Shown piece by piece: positions 24,387 to 32,509 of a DNA stretch of 48,724 nucleotides. Source of the stretch: Levilactobacillus cerevisiae. GTDB lineage: Bacteria; Bacillota; Bacilli; Lactobacillales; Lactobacillaceae. Where the stretch lies: positions 1 to 48,724 of the forward strand of contig NZ_RHNN01000025.1 of the NCBI RefSeq assembly GCF_003946245.1, in the 5' to 3' direction. Below the pieces are notes generated by a model. That model ran no database searches and was not told the origin of the DNA. It saw nothing but the letters and a program-made list of their open reading frames with translations. A program made the position numbers and the translations under genes. Within the stretch, counting starts at the first letter, position 1. Each line of letters opens with the position of its first letter.

Positions 24387-25011
24387 GATATAATAAATGC
24401 TCCTTTATATAGAGATCGACCATGGTTGGGACCAGGTAGCGCACGGATTGCCCGCGGCGAACCTGTTCCCGAATCATCGTTGAACTAATACCAATCTGCG
24501 GAACGTCGACCCACAGAACGGGGTACGGCGATTCGCGGTTAAATCCTTGACGACAGACGCCCACAAACTGAACCAATTTAGTCAACTCATCAATGCGGTA
24601 CCACTTCGGCAAATAGGCAACCATGTCGCCCCCGATAATAAAGTAGTACTGATTCTCCGGGTGCGCTTGCGTTAACTGCAGCATCGTGTCGTACGAATAG
24701 CTCCGACCACCCCGTTCAACCTCGGCTAACTCTAAATCAAACCGGGGATTGTCCTTGATGGCGGCCTTAACCATGGCAATACGGTCCTTCGCCGGAATGG
24801 TTAATTTGCGATCCACGTGGGGCGGCTCGGCATCTGGCATGAACAGGACCTTATCCAGGCCCAATTGGGTGGCAACCTGGTCTGCAATCACCAGATGTCC
24901 CAAGTGAGGTGGATTAAACGTCCCCCCCAGAATGCCAATGCGGCGCTTCTTAGCCGTTGCAGCCAGCTGGGTCACAACCTGCGTACTCGTGCGTTCTAGG
25001 ATTTTTACCAC
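24379..25011 (-). CDS. nadD: Nicotinate-nucleotide adenylyltransferase
   Basis: Adenylates NaMN in NAD synthesis. Nucleotidyltransferase motif RIGILGGTFNPPHLGHLVIADQ (HxGH as HLGH) and ISSTMIREQVRRGQSVRYLVP at the C-terminus. 210 residues; GTG start with GGGAGG 10 bp upstream. Linked to yhbY and yqeK as in Bacillus; with pnuC at 39612 it forms part of the cell's NAD supply. Confidence 0.96.
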   Translation of the reverse strand: MVKILERTSTQVVTQLAATAKKRRIGILGGTFNPPHLGHLVIADQVATQLGLDKVLFMPDAEPPHVDRKLTIPAKDRIAMVKAAIKDNPRFDLELAEVERGGRSYSYDTMLQLTQAHPENQYYFIIGGDMVAYLPKWYRIDELTKLVQFVGVCRQGFNRESPYPVLWVDVPQIGISSTMIREQVRRGQSVRYLVPTMVDLYIKEHLLYRD

Positions 25012-25026
25012 GACTGCCAGACCTCC

Positions 25027-25335
25027 CTACATGCTTTCCACGATTGGTGAAATCTTTTGGTTTTCAGCATTGGTGGCAATCCGGTAAAGAACCAGGACGC
25101 GACCAATGGTTTGGACAACCTGAATATCAGTATTGTCTTCAATAAAAGCCTTGGTTTCGTCTACGGAAACCTCCGCACTTTGTTGTAAATTAATCTTAAT
25201 CAGTTCGCGGTTCTCTAAGGCACCGGTCAATTGTTCCAACCAGGCCTGCGTTAAACCGTTCTTACCCACAGAAAAGAGTGGGTGCATGGCGTGGGCGTGA
25301 GCCCGTAAATAGCGTTTTTGTTTCCCTCGTAGCAA
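25027..25335 (-). CDS. yhbY: YhbY-type RNA-binding ribosome assembly protein
   Basis: CRM-domain protein of about 102 residues associated with the pre-50S subunit. It has (M)LRGKQKRYLRAHAHAMHPLFSVGKNGLT and the LIKI...GRVLVLYR end. The TTG at 25335 is chosen: GGAGG lies 7 bp before it and the protein start then matches the family. The ATG at 25350 has no ribosome site. Confidence 0.94.
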   Translation of the reverse strand: MLRGKQKRYLRAHAHAMHPLFSVGKNGLTQAWLEQLTGALENRELIKINLQQSAEVSVDETKAFIEDNTDIQVVQTIGRVLVLYRIATNAENQKISPIVESM

Positions 25336-25354
25336 ATTGTCGTCCTCCATATTT

Positions 25355-26497
25355 TTAAATCATTGCGCGGCGAATCAAGACGCCAACGCCAGCGGGTGCC
25401 CAACCAGTCACATTAATGCCTTCAGGCACCGTAATCCAACCCAGGCCTTCAAACACCAGATCACTCTTCACCGTGGTCTTAAATTCATGAGCGACCAATG
25501 GTGGGAAGTCATCCTTGTTGTCTGCGTGGGGTGGCGTTAACAGCTCACCTAATTGACGGGCGTAGAAGTCATCCGCATTTTCTAGCTTGGTCCGGTGAAT
25601 GTACAGGTTGTTCTCAAAGTAGGCGGTAAAGCCGTTCTTCGGGCCCTTATTGTAATCGAACCGAGCGATTCCACCTAAGAATAAGGTTTGTTGATCGTTT
25701 AATTGATAATTTTTAGGTTTAATTGGTTTTTGTGGCGTGACAATCTTAAGGTCCTTGCCATCCAAGTAATGCGCCATCTGTTGGTTCTGAATGATCCCAG
25801 GGGTATCAACCAAGACGTGGTCGTCATCCAGTGGGATTTCAATCTTATCCAACGTGGTCCCGGGGAAACGCGACGTGGTAATCAAATCCTGAACCCCGGT
25901 ATTTTGTCGAATCACCTGGTTGATCAACGTCGACTTCCCGACATTGGTCACCCCAACCACGTAAACGTCGCGGTCGGCACGGTACTTATCGATCAATTGC
26001 AGGAGGCCATCAACGGACTGATTGGTTTTCGCACTCAACAACGTCACATCAATTGGCCGTAAACCTTCTTCATTTGCTCGTTGACGGAGCCAGTCACGAA
26101 GCTTACTGCGTTTCAGTGACCGTGGCAAAAGGTCTTCCTTGTTCCCGACCAGCAAGACGGGATTGCTCCCAACGAACCGGTGAAGACCAGGAATCACACT
26201 ACCGTTAAAGTCAAAAATGTCGACAACGTAGACAATTAAGGCGTTAGCATCCTGAATTTGTGTTAACAGGTTTAGGAAATCGTCATCGGTCAATCCGACG
26301 GGAACGATTTCGTTGTAATGCCGTAATCGGAAACACCGTTGGCAATACACCTCTTCTTTTTCAATGCCTTTATCCAATGCAGACTGAGGCGTGTACCCCG
26401 GTGCCGTCTTGTCGGTTGTCTGAACCACGGCCCCACAGCCAATGCAGTGCAACGGTTCACCATCGATCAATACCGGTTCAATGTGCTTTTCGTTCAT
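25355..26497 (-). CDS. yqeH: Ribosome biogenesis GTPase YqeH
   Basis: Circularly permuted GTPase required for 30S assembly. N-terminal zinc finger C18-C21...C52-C55. The G motifs come in permuted order: G4 LVGNKEDLLP, then G1 VGVTNVGKSTLIN, then G3 DTPG. The C-terminal domain binds RNA. 380 residues. AGGAGG before the ATG. Overlaps yqeG by 20 bp; the aroE gene found after yqeH in Bacillus is absent here. Confidence 0.96.
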   Translation of the reverse strand: MNEKHIEPVLIDGEPLHCIGCGAVVQTTDKTAPGYTPQSALDKGIEKEEVYCQRCFRLRHYNEIVPVGLTDDDFLNLLTQIQDANALIVYVVDIFDFNGSVIPGLHRFVGSNPVLLVGNKEDLLPRSLKRSKLRDWLRQRANEEGLRPIDVTLLSAKTNQSVDGLLQLIDKYRADRDVYVVGVTNVGKSTLINQVIRQNTGVQDLITTSRFPGTTLDKIEIPLDDDHVLVDTPGIIQNQQMAHYLDGKDLKIVTPQKPIKPKNYQLNDQQTLFLGGIARFDYNKGPKNGFTAYFENNLYIHRTKLENADDFYARQLGELLTPPHADNKDDFPPLVAHEFKTTVKSDLVFEGLGWITVPEGINVTGWAPAGVGVLIRRAMI

Positions 26498-27020
26498 TAA
26501 GATCCTCCTGCCAAGTTAATTCGGGATAGTTGTGGTGCAAGCGCCACATGACTACCTTTTCCAATAAGCGGTTACCCTTCGTGATCCAGGCATCCGACTT
26601 TAAAATGGGTTTGACCAATACGCTCCGAACACCGCTATGATGCGCGGCCCAAACGTCGGTCAATAACTGATCACCCACCATCACAACCTCATCCCGGCGT
26701 AAATGCCAGCGATGAAGTGCGCGATTCAATCCCCACGAGAGCGGTTTTAATGCCCGGTGAATGTAGGGTAAGTTAAACGGTGCAACGGCGCGGTCCACCC
26801 GCGCACGACTGTTGTTAGAAACCACGATGACTTGAATTCCGGCGAGTTCTAGCAAATTAAGCCAGTGATGTAACTCCGGTGTGCCATCAGGATTATTCCA
26901 CGCAATCAACGTGTTGTCCAGGTCGGTCAAGACTGCCCGAACCCCGTTTGCCCTTAATTCCGTCGGCGTCAAATCATAAATGTTTGTGACCATCCACGTG
27001 GGTTTGAATCCAGAAACCAT
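26478..27020 (-). CDS. yqeG: YqeG family HAD-IIIA phosphatase
   Basis: 180-residue HAD protein, first gene of the operon ending at tmcAL. Motif I is AVLTDLDNTLIAW, motif II VIVVSNNS, and GDQLLTDVWAAHHSG gives motif IV. Family substrate not firmly known (related to PGP phosphatases). The promoter is at 27075. Confidence 0.92.
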   Translation of the reverse strand: MVSGFKPTWMVTNIYDLTPTELRANGVRAVLTDLDNTLIAWNNPDGTPELHHWLNLLELAGIQVIVVSNNSRARVDRAVAPFNLPYIHRALKPLSWGLNRALHRWHLRRDEVVMVGDQLLTDVWAAHHSGVRSVLVKPILKSDAWITKGNRLLEKVVMWRLHHNYPELTWQEDLNERKAH

Positions 27021-27074
27021 GCGGGTGACTGCCCCCCTTCATTCGTTTGCCAGTAATGACATGTCTAGCTTTTC

Positions 27075-27103
27075 ATTATACGCAATTTTCACCAATTTTA
27101 CCA
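27075..27103 (-). promoter_or_regulatory. Promoter of the yqeG-tmcAL operon
   Basis: Minus strand TATAAT (27075-27080) with a weak -35 TGGTAA at 17 bp. No terminator is visible between the eight genes downstream. Confidence 0.55.
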
Positions 27104-27287
27104 CCATCAACGACTGGTCGACCAGCAAAAAATACCGACCGTCTGTGCTTACTCACCAGAAAATAGCAAGGACGTCCGCCATTGTCCTGGCAGGATATTT
27201 TGGTAAAATTCCTTGTTGGCTCGGTTGTGACACGCAGCGTGGCAACTAGCAGCCGTCAACGTCCCCGGCTGTGAGTCGCCTTGGTAA

Positions 27288-27323
27288 TAAAAAGGACCTC
27301 GCCTTGAACAGCGAAGTCCTTTG
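27288..27323 (-). terminator. rplT terminator
   Basis: Minus strand stem AAAGGACTTCGC / GGCGAGGTCCTTT followed by TTTTA, 12 bp after the stop. Confidence 0.9.
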
Positions 27324-27334
27324 AAATGACTGAA

Positions 27335-27694
27335 TTAAGCAGCCAAAGCTTCCTTAGCTGAGTCAGCTAAAGCCTTGAATGCAGCAGCGTCGTTCACTGC
27401 TAAGTCGGCTAACATCTTCCGGTTAACATCGATGTTGGCTAACTTCAAACCATGCATCAACTTGCTGTAGCTCAGACCATTCATCCGGGCTGCGGCGTTG
27501 ATCCGGGCAATCCAAAGCTTCCGGAAGTTACGCTTAGTGGCTTTACGGTCACGGAAGGCGTATTGACGACCCTTCATGACTTGGTCCTTAGCAACCTTGA
27601 ATAAACGGTGCTTTGAACCACGGTAACCCTTAGCTAACTTTAAAACCTTTTTGCGACGTGCGCGTGTAACAGTACCGCCTTTAACTCGTGGCAT
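27335..27694 (-). CDS. rplT: Ribosomal protein bL20
   Basis: 119-residue early-assembly 50S protein, [28 protein letters not shown] start and [24 protein letters not shown] signature. In Firmicutes L20 also represses its own operon by binding the leader. AGGAGG ribosome site; last gene of infC-rpmI-rplT. Confidence 0.98.
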   Translation of the reverse strand: MPRVKGGTVTRARRKKVLKLAKGYRGSKHRLFKVAKDQVMKGRQYAFRDRKATKRNFRKLWIARINAAARMNGLSYSKLMHGLKLANIDVNRKMLADLAVNDAAAFKALADSAKEALAA

Positions 27695-27764
27695 AATCTT
27701 TTCCTCCTAAATCAATTCAAACATTATGTCGACATTTCGTCGACCCGAAAAATTTGTGACCAGC

Positions 27765-27959
27765 TTACTTTTGTAACAGAGAACGGTAAGTCTTGATGGT
27801 CGTTTCGTTCATCATCCGGGTACCACGAAGGTTCCGGCGTTGCTTCTTGGTCTTACCGTGGAAACGGTGAGACGTGTATGCATTGGCACTCTTGATACCG
27901 CCCTTGGCAGTTACTTTGAAACGCTTAGCTGCGGCGCGGTTAGTCTTCATCTTTGGCAT
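27765..27959 (-). CDS. rpmI: Ribosomal protein bL35
   Basis: 64 residues from the ATG at 27959: MPKMKTNRAAAKRFKVTAKGG and HRFHGKTKKQRRNLRG. AGGAGG upstream; the longer frame to 28001 covers the infC stop region and lacks homology. Middle gene of the infC operon. Confidence 0.97.
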   Translation of the reverse strand: MPKMKTNRAAAKRFKVTAKGGIKSANAYTSHRFHGKTKKQRRNLRGTRMMNETTIKTYRSLLQK

Positions 27960-28005
27960 AATACGAAATATCCTCCTTAAATCGGTAGCTGGGCTACCCA
28001 ATCAA

Positions 28006-28530
28006 TTACTTATTCTCTGCGATGGGTGAAAGCATTAAGAACATGCTCCGACCATCCATCTTTGGCCGTTGTTCAACCGTAGCGACATCGGAAGTTTCCT
28101 TTGCCATCCGGTTGAGCACCTCGCGGCCAATGTCTTTATGCGTAATAGCCCGGCCCTTAAATCGAATCGATACCCGAACTTTTTCACCCTTAGCCAAGAA
28201 CTTTTTAGCGTTCTTCAGCTTGGTGTTAAAGTCGTTGGTATCAATCGTAGGGCTAAGCCGTACTTCTTTGACACTGACCACTTTTTGCTTCTTACGAGCT
28301 TCGCGTTGCTTCTTTTGCAACTCAAAGCGGTATTTCCCGTAGTCCATGATCCGGGCTACTGGTGGCTTAGCTTTCGGTGCAACCAAAACTAAATCGAGGT
28401 TAGCGTCTTCAGCAATCTGCAAAGCTTCTTGCTTAGACTTAATACCCAATTGTTCACCGTCGCCGGCAATCAATCGAACTTCGCGTGCGCGAATACCCTC
28501 GTTGACAATCGTGTCGTTTGCTATGGTAAT
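28006..28530 (-). CDS. infC: Translation initiation factor IF-3
   Basis: Prevents 70S joining and checks start-codon choice. N-domain [33 protein letters not shown], linker rich in K/R, C-domain [15 protein letters not shown] and [10 protein letters not shown]. No ATG, GTG or TTG fits: GGAGGTGG is followed by ATT ACC ATA GCA AAC. Initiation must be at ATT (28530, 3 nt from the SD core) or ATA (28524, 9 nt), giving 174 or 172 residues, as for other infC genes with AUU-type starts. The ATG at 28569 lies upstream of the ribosome site and is unlikely. Confidence 0.95.
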   Translation of the reverse strand: MTIANDTIVNEGIRAREVRLIAGDGEQLGIKSKQEALQIAEDANLDLVLVAPKAKPPVARIMDYGKYRFELQKKQREARKKQKVVSVKEVRLSPTIDTNDFNTKLKNAKKFLAKGEKVRVSIRFKGRAITHKDIGREVLNRMAKETSDVATVEQRPKMDGRSMFLMLSPIAENK

Positions 28531-28573
28531 CCACCTCCAAAATAATCTCGAGAACTGCAGAAATCTCACTCAC

Positions 28574-28717
28574 AAAAAATGCGGGAACCTTTGATCACAA
28601 TCAAACGGCTCCCGCATGAAATCCAATCAAAAGATTGAACTAACGTGCATATCCAGCCCAGCAACGTCGGTCACGGGGCGAGAAGCGAAAGCCTCTGCTT
28701 GATTTCTCAACTTAACC
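28574..28717 (-). promoter_or_regulatory. L20-type autoregulatory leader of infC-rpmI-rplT
   Basis: A minus-strand leader of about 140 nt ends in a strong terminator hairpin: ATGCGGGAGCCGTTTGAT pairing with ATCAAAGGTTCCCGCAT, then TTTTTTG (28574-28617). A terminator before infC with upstream alternative pairing is the arrangement of Firmicutes L20 leaders, where L20 binding favours termination. Confidence 0.75.
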
Positions 28718-28746
28718 ATCATACCAGCTACCCGGTTTCATGTCAA
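28718..28746 (-). promoter_or_regulatory. infC operon promoter
   Basis: Minus strand TTGACA, 17 bp, TATGAT. Repeat copy E ends about 35 bp upstream of the -35. Confidence 0.9.
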
Positions 28747-28782
28747 CGGTGTTTGCTGAAAAATATTTGCCGGTTGCCGTCG

Positions 28783-28970
28783 TTTCGCCTGCGGCTGCCA
28801 GGCATTCCGTCTACTGTGGGGACCGCCTCCAGCCTGAGGGGCGGTCTTCCGGCTCGCCTTGAAGCCTCTAAGAACGAGTCTTCAAGGTCGTCCCGTGGTC
28901 TAAACCGGGAAAGTTCACCCGATTAAGGCCACTGTCACAGTTGGCTCCATGTCTGTCATCCTCCGGCTAC
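28783..28970 (-). repeat. Structured intergenic repeat, copy E
   Basis: The most diverged copy, same strand as infC. P2 is CCTTGAAGACTC / GAGGCTTCAAGG (28857-28887), a different sequence from the other copies but still paired. P1 is GTGG..TTAATCGGG / CCCGGTTTAGACCAC, also replaced and paired. P3 is GACCGCC / GGCGGTC. The 5' block GTAGCCGGAGGATGACAGACATGGAG and the 3' block CCTGGCAGCCGCAGGCG match the family. Bases 28971-29114 show no gene. Confidence 0.75.
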
Positions 28971-29114
28971 ACTAACCACCACCCGACAAAATTTGTCATC
29001 TCGTCGCTGTCACCCGTGCCCTCACCATTACAGTAGAAGATACTAGGAAAAAAAGATAGGTTATCCTTTCACCAATTGGTAAAATGACCAACATCCACCA
29101 GTCTCCCTAGCCCA

Positions 29115-29149
29115 CAAAACGAGGCCACTATGTTCAGCGACCTCGTTCC
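29115..29149 (-). terminator. thrS terminator (weak)
   Basis: Minus strand stem AACGAGGTC / GGCCTCGTT followed by TTG, 58 bp after the stop. The short T-run makes it uncertain. Confidence 0.55.
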
Positions 29150-29207
29150 TTCTATTCACTGGTTACTGGCCAGAATTGGCTTTTGACGATTATTGTTGCG
29201 GCGTCAA

Positions 29208-31151
29208 CTACTTTTCTTCGCGACTGTATGAAGCGATGTCGCTCAGAATTTCCTTGACGAAAGCGTCACTACTCATGGATTCACTGTCATCTTCCCCGTA
29301 CTTCCGGACAGAGACAGTGCCCTTGGCCATTTCGTCTTCACCGACAACCAACGTGTATGGAATCTTGTGCGTTTGGGCATCCCGAATCAAGTAACCCATC
29401 TTTTCACCACGTTTGTCGACGTTGACCCGCACATCAGCGGCCTTTAATTCAGCAGCTAACTTGTCGGCGTACGCACCATGCTTCTCTTCGGAAACTGGGA
29501 TGATGGTAACTTGCTTAGGCGCCAACCAAGTTGGGAAGGCACCCTTGTAGATTTCAGTCAGGTAAGCGGTGAAACGTTCCATCGTTGAAACCAAGCCACG
29601 GTGAATCATAACTGGACGATGTTCTTCACCATCGGCACCGACGTAGTGTAAGTCGAAACGTTCTGGCAACATGAAGTCCAATTGGATGGTGGATAACGTT
29701 TCTTCGTTCCCAAGGGCCGTCTTAGTTTGGACGTCCAACTTAGGACCGTAGAAGGCAGCTTCCCCTTCGGCTTCAACGTAAGGCAAGCCGAGGTCATCCA
29801 TGGCACCCTTCAACATCTTCTGAGCGTTGTTCCACATAGCGTCGTCGTCGAAGTACTTTTCCGTGTTCTTAGGGTCACGGTAGCTCAGACGGAACGTGTA
29901 GTCCTTGATATCAAAGTCATTGTAAACCTTAACCATCAAGTCCAAAATGCTCTTGAATTCATCTTGAATTTGTTCTGGAGCAACGAACGTGTGACCATCG
30001 TTCAAGGTCATTTCACGAACCCGTTGCAGGCCACTCAAGGCACCGGATTTTTCGTAACGGTGCATCATCCCTAATTCAGCGATCCGTAATGGCAGTTCGC
30101 GGTAAGAACGGATGTGGTGGTTGTAAATTTGAATATGGCTTGGGCAGTTCATTGGCCGCAATTCAAGTTGTTCGCCATCTCCCATGTCCATTGGTGGGAA
30201 CATGTCGTCACGGTAGTGGTCCCAGTGACCGGATTGCTTATACAGGTCTAGGTTAGCAAGGACTGGTGTGTAAACGTGTTGGTAACCGTTAGCGACTTCT
30301 TTGTCGATGATGTAACGTTCGATCGTACGACGAATCGTGGCACCATTTGGCATCCAGTATGGTAAACCGGCACCGACCTTAGGATCAACGAAGAACAAAT
30401 CAAGTTGGTTCCCGATAACCCGGTGATCCCGTTCACGTGCTTCTTGGCGACGGGCCAAGTCGGCATCCAAGTCAGCTTGCTTGTAGAAGGCCGTCCCGTA
30501 AATCCGTTGGAGCATTGGGTTAGAGGACTTGCCTTGCCAGTAAGCACCGGCAACGGACAAGAACTTGAACTTCTTCACGTCACCCGTGTTGGCTAATTGC
30601 GCGCCATCGCTGAGAACTTGGTAGTCACCAATCTTCAGGAAGGAAACGGCGTCACCGTCGATGGCATTGATTAATTCAGTGCTGAATGGATCATCTTTGG
30701 CAGTGGCCAAAGCATCGGCCTTGCTCAAAGAAATCCGTTCGATGGCTAATTTGTCGCTAACTAATTTTTCGACGATCACGGCTAGCGCATCCAATTCGTC
30801 AACGCTCACTTGTTGGTCGTCCTTGTCAGTGTCCACGAAGAACCCGTCTTCGTCGGCGCTAACTTCACCCAAGCGAATGGCTGGGAATTGTTTCTTCAAG
30901 GCAATCCGCAGTAATGCAGCGGTCGTGTTCCGCAGAACGCTCAAACCATCGTCGCTGTCCTTGGTAACGATTTCGATAGCACCGTCGCCAGCCAGTGGGG
31001 TTAAGTAGTCGACCAATTTGCCGTCTAACTTACCAGCAACGGCCTTCTTAGCCAAGCTAATGGAAATGGATTTTGCAACGTCAGCGGGCGTCGTGCCTTC
31101 TGGGAAGTCCTTAGACTTGCCATCGGGGAATTTGATTGAAATATCTGCCAT
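29208..31151 (-). CDS. thrS: Threonyl-tRNA synthetase with degenerate editing site
   Basis: Charges tRNA-Thr. Domains: TGS (1-62), N2 editing domain (about 63-225), class II catalytic core (about 245-540, with [19 protein letters not shown] and [15 protein letters not shown], so the zinc ligands Cys, His, His are present) and anticodon-binding domain (about 545-647). The editing domain has lost all four canonical catalytic residues: HxxxH is N75-TTA-A79, and the Cys and His of DLCRGPH are Ser181 and Gln185 in VLSDGAQ. It may therefore not clear Ser-tRNA-Thr. Length 647 normal. T-box controlled. Confidence 0.97.
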   Translation of the reverse strand: MADISIKFPDGKSKDFPEGTTPADVAKSISISLAKKAVAGKLDGKLVDYLTPLAGDGAIEIVTKDSDDGLSVLRNTTAALLRIALKKQFPAIRLGEVSADEDGFFVDTDKDDQQVSVDELDALAVIVEKLVSDKLAIERISLSKADALATAKDDPFSTELINAIDGDAVSFLKIGDYQVLSDGAQLANTGDVKKFKFLSVAGAYWQGKSSNPMLQRIYGTAFYKQADLDADLARRQEARERDHRVIGNQLDLFFVDPKVGAGLPYWMPNGATIRRTIERYIIDKEVANGYQHVYTPVLANLDLYKQSGHWDHYRDDMFPPMDMGDGEQLELRPMNCPSHIQIYNHHIRSYRELPLRIAELGMMHRYEKSGALSGLQRVREMTLNDGHTFVAPEQIQDEFKSILDLMVKVYNDFDIKDYTFRLSYRDPKNTEKYFDDDAMWNNAQKMLKGAMDDLGLPYVEAEGEAAFYGPKLDVQTKTALGNEETLSTIQLDFMLPERFDLHYVGADGEEHRPVMIHRGLVSTMERFTAYLTEIYKGAFPTWLAPKQVTIIPVSEEKHGAYADKLAAELKAADVRVNVDKRGEKMGYLIRDAQTHKIPYTLVVGEDEMAKGTVSVRKYGEDDSESMSSDAFVKEILSDIASYSREEK

Positions 31152-31189
31152 AATGATGATCTCCCTTATAAAATTTGGGTAAAATTACA

Positions 31190-31441
31190 CAAAAAGTCCC
31201 CAGCACCTGCAATAGGCACTAGGGACGTCAAATAACGTGGTTCCACCCGATATTTTTCACGAGACTACTCCCGTGAACTCTAGTCGTCGCTAACGGGACG
31301 GACCGGCCGAAAATTTCCTTTCGACAGCTGATAGAAAGCGGTAATGTTGGCGGTCGCTAAGTCGGCTTCCAAGCAAGGCCAACTCTTCCTGTGAACGATC
31401 CCGTCAACACCATGTCTTTCATCATAGCTCTTTTGGTTTCA
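31190..31441 (-). promoter_or_regulatory. T-box riboswitch of thrS
   Basis: Minus-strand leader with T-box GGGTGGAACCACG and terminator stem GTCCCTAGTGCC / GGTGCTGGGGAC followed by TTTTT (31191-31226). An upstream stem I contains ACC, a Thr codon, in ATTACCGC (31340-31342) as the likely specifier. The first transcribed base should be near 31441. Confidence 0.93.
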
Positions 31442-31447
31442 AAGACT

Positions 31448-31476
31448 ATTAAACACTTGAAAGCGATCGTTGTCAA
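31448..31476 (-). promoter_or_regulatory. thrS promoter
   Basis: Minus strand TTGACA, 17 bp, TTTAAT, placed exactly at the upstream edge of the T-box leader. Confidence 0.85.
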
Positions 31477-31524
31477 GGATTCACGTAAAATTCATTATCC
31501 CGTCATCCCGTCGATTGACCAAAC

Positions 31525-31553
31525 AAAAAGGCAAAGCCAGTAACGCTTCACCT
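31525..31553 (-). terminator. Terminator after dnaI
   Basis: Minus strand 9-bp stem AGGTGAAGC / GCTTTGCCT (two G-U) followed by TTTTT, 27 bp after the stop. Ends the replication gene cluster. Confidence 0.7.
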
Positions 31554-31579
31554 CAAAATTATTTATAAACTGACGAACC

Positions 31580-32506
31580 TTACTGCGGGCGTCGGTTCAC
31601 GCCGACCATTGTAATCTCGCGTGCCAGGAAACGAATCCGTTGCATCAGCCGTTGGGCCTTCAACGGTTCGTCATCCCCGCGCGTGGAGATACGGAGATGT
31701 TCCTTTTCCAACTGTTCCATGGAAAAATTGGAACTAAAGAACGTCGGTAGCTCCTCTTGCATCCGGAATTCCAAAATGACGCCGAGCACATCATCGCGAA
31801 CCCACGCGGACATGGCATCCGCTCCAATGTCATCGATCATCAAGACCGGCGACTTCTTCAGCGCATCTAATTTCTCCGCCACCCCATTTTGGGCGATTGC
31901 ATTTTTCATTTCCACCGCAAAGCTGGGGAAGTGAACTAACGTGGTGGAAAAGCCATCGGTCGCCAGTTGATTAGCAATGGCAGCTAGCAAATAGGTCTTG
32001 CCCACGCCGAAACTCCCTTGCAGATACAAGGCTTGGTGCCGACGCTTGGGACTGGCTTCGTAGGCGTCCACAAAGTCCAGTGCCGCCATCAAGGCCTCGG
32101 CCCGATCAGAATCCTGGTCGAAGCTCTTAAAGTCGGCTTCCCGAATACTCTTAGGCATGGCGATTGACTTAACCCGCTGCCGGAGCTGTTGTTGTGCCTG
32201 CTTTTCCTGGGTTTCCTTGGTCGGCACGTAGGCCACGTCAATCAGGTGGTTAGACACAATTAATTGGGGTTCATAGCCCGTCGCAAAGGTCGTGCCCCCC
32301 TTGGCCAACTTTTCCCGTTCGCTCACAAACTCATACAGCTTAGCGGCCGAACGCGTCATGACGTCTTCAGCCAACTCGTCCTTATGGGCCTGATAAAAGT
32401 CCGTCACGGTAGCGTCATCGTAGACTTTAGCCATCAATTGTCGGTAGTTATCGTTCAAATGGCGTTGATTCATCAGTTGTTGCATGGTTTTGCTTAAATC
32501 TTCCAT
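31580..32506 (-). CDS. dnaI: Primosomal helicase loader DnaI
   Basis: AAA+ ATPase that loads the replicative helicase DnaC (Bacillus naming). N-terminal helicase-binding region (1-130, but without the zinc-binding cysteines of Bacillus DnaI), then Walker A LQGSFGVGKTYLL, Walker B PVLMIDDIGAD, sensor FFSSNFSMEQLE and arginine RLMQRIRFLA. 308 residues. 3 bp after dnaB, the conserved partner. Confidence 0.95.
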   Translation of the reverse strand: MEDLSKTMQQLMNQRHLNDNYRQLMAKVYDDATVTDFYQAHKDELAEDVMTRSAAKLYEFVSEREKLAKGGTTFATGYEPQLIVSNHLIDVAYVPTKETQEKQAQQQLRQRVKSIAMPKSIREADFKSFDQDSDRAEALMAALDFVDAYEASPKRRHQALYLQGSFGVGKTYLLAAIANQLATDGFSTTLVHFPSFAVEMKNAIAQNGVAEKLDALKKSPVLMIDDIGADAMSAWVRDDVLGVILEFRMQEELPTFFSSNFSMEQLEKEHLRISTRGDDEPLKAQRLMQRIRFLAREITMVGVNRRPQ

Positions 32507-32509
32507 CAG

